6,356 nucleotides of DNA from Porticoccus sp965660005. Lineage in GTDB: Bacteria; Pseudomonadota; Gammaproteobacteria; Pseudomonadales; Porticoccaceae. The position numbers were made by a program, and so were the translations under genes. This document shows positions 5,922-6,356 of the stretch, one piece after another. The notes under the pieces were generated by a model. It made no database searches, had not been told where the DNA came from, and saw only the letters and a program-made list of their open reading frames with translations. The stretch lies in NCBI RefSeq assembly GCF_965660005.1, contig NZ_CBFHYF010000065.1, positions 1 to 6,356 on the forward strand. Reading direction: 5' to 3'. How positions within the stretch are numbered: the first letter of the stretch is position 1; each line of letters opens with the position of its first letter.

Positions 5922-6356
5922 ATGTGTGGCGTTGTCGGAATTGTCGGTAAAAGCGATGTCAAATTGCAGCTCTATGATGCATTGACGATGCTTCAACATC
6001 GGGGTCAGGATGCTGCAGGCATCATGACCTGTGTAGGTGGCCGCCTTAACCAGAGGAAAGGGGTCGGTCTGGTTCGGGATGTGTTTCATACCCGCCACAT
6101 GGCCGAGCTGGAAGGCAACATGGGTATCGGCCACGTGCGTTATCCGACTGCCGGCAGTTCTGGTGCTGCCCTGGCCCAGCCGTTTTATGTGAACTCTCCC
6201 TACGGGATCTGCATGGCACATAATGGCAATCTGACCAATACCGATGAGCTGATGGAGCATCTTTTCAAATCGGACCTCCGGCATATCAACACAGATTCAG
6301 ATTCCGAAGCATTGCTCAACGTTTTTGCCCATGAACTGCACTTGCATGGTAAGTTG
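5922..6356 (+). CDS. purF: Amidophosphoribosyltransferase, 3' end missing
   Basis: PurF makes 5-phosphoribosylamine from PRPP and glutamine, the committed step of purine synthesis, in the cytoplasm. Only the first 145 codons are in the window, out of about 500, and the frame is open to the right edge. This part is the N-terminal Ntn-hydrolase glutaminase domain. The start MCGVVGIVG places Cys2 as the nucleophile exposed after Met removal. LQHRGQDAAGI is at 24-34, GIGHVRYPTAGSS starts at 68 (R73 binds glutamine), and HNGNLTN starts at 100 with N101/G102 as the oxyanion hole. TDSDSEALLN follows near the edge. All visible catalytic residues are present. The PRPP-transferase domain lies beyond the window. 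It follows cvpA by 56 nt, as in E. coli, where the two share an operon controlled by PurR; no PurR-like box is visible here. Confidence 0.97.
   Translation, partial: MCGVVGIVGKSDVKLQLYDALTMLQHRGQDAAGIMTCVGGRLNQRKGVGLVRDVFHTRHMAELEGNMGIGHVRYPTAGSSGAALAQPFYVNSPYGICMAHNGNLTNTDELMEHLFKSDLRHINTDSDSEALLNVFAHELHLHGKL

Overview
The window is a compact, single-strand block of chromosomal housekeeping genes from a gammaproteobacterium. All eight genes lie on the + strand in the order trpF (5'-truncated) - trpB - trpA - accD - folC - dedD-like SPOR protein - cvpA - purF (3'-truncated). The accD-folC-SPOR-cvpA-purF order is the familiar gammaproteobacterial one, as in E. coli. Having trpFBA directly in front of accD, away from trpE/G/D/C, points to a non-enteric, probably marine or environmental lineage related to the Pseudomonas/Cellvibrio/Alteromonas side of the class. 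The moderate GC content (about half) fits this. A genus cannot be named from the sequence alone.

Layout: trpF ends at 567 and trpB follows 16 nt later. trpA follows after 35 nt and accD after another 11 nt. accD overlaps folC by 23 nt, and folC overlaps the SPOR gene by 11 nt. A 53-nt gap precedes cvpA and a 56-nt gap precedes purF, which runs off the right edge. No gap exceeds 60 nt, and I see no convincing promoter, terminator, RNA gene, repeat array, mobile element or CRISPR. The arrangement suggests one long transcript, or a few internally promoted ones.

Function: TrpF, TrpB and TrpA carry out the last steps of tryptophan synthesis (isomerisation of phosphoribosylanthranilate, then the tryptophan synthase alpha2beta2 reaction after TrpC). 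AccD is the beta subunit of the carboxyltransferase that starts fatty acid synthesis. FolC adds glutamates to folates. The SPOR protein probably binds septal peptidoglycan. CvpA is a small inner-membrane protein, and PurF commits PRPP to purine synthesis. PRPP and folate metabolism loosely link trp, folC and purF.

I found no undescribed system. The points worth a second look are residue-level: TrpA has Glu where the catalytic Asp60 normally sits, and AccD has Asn in the usually invariant GFAGPR segment. There are also some gene-junction details (overlaps, GTG starts, and a four-codon mini-ORF ending on the cvpA start codon).
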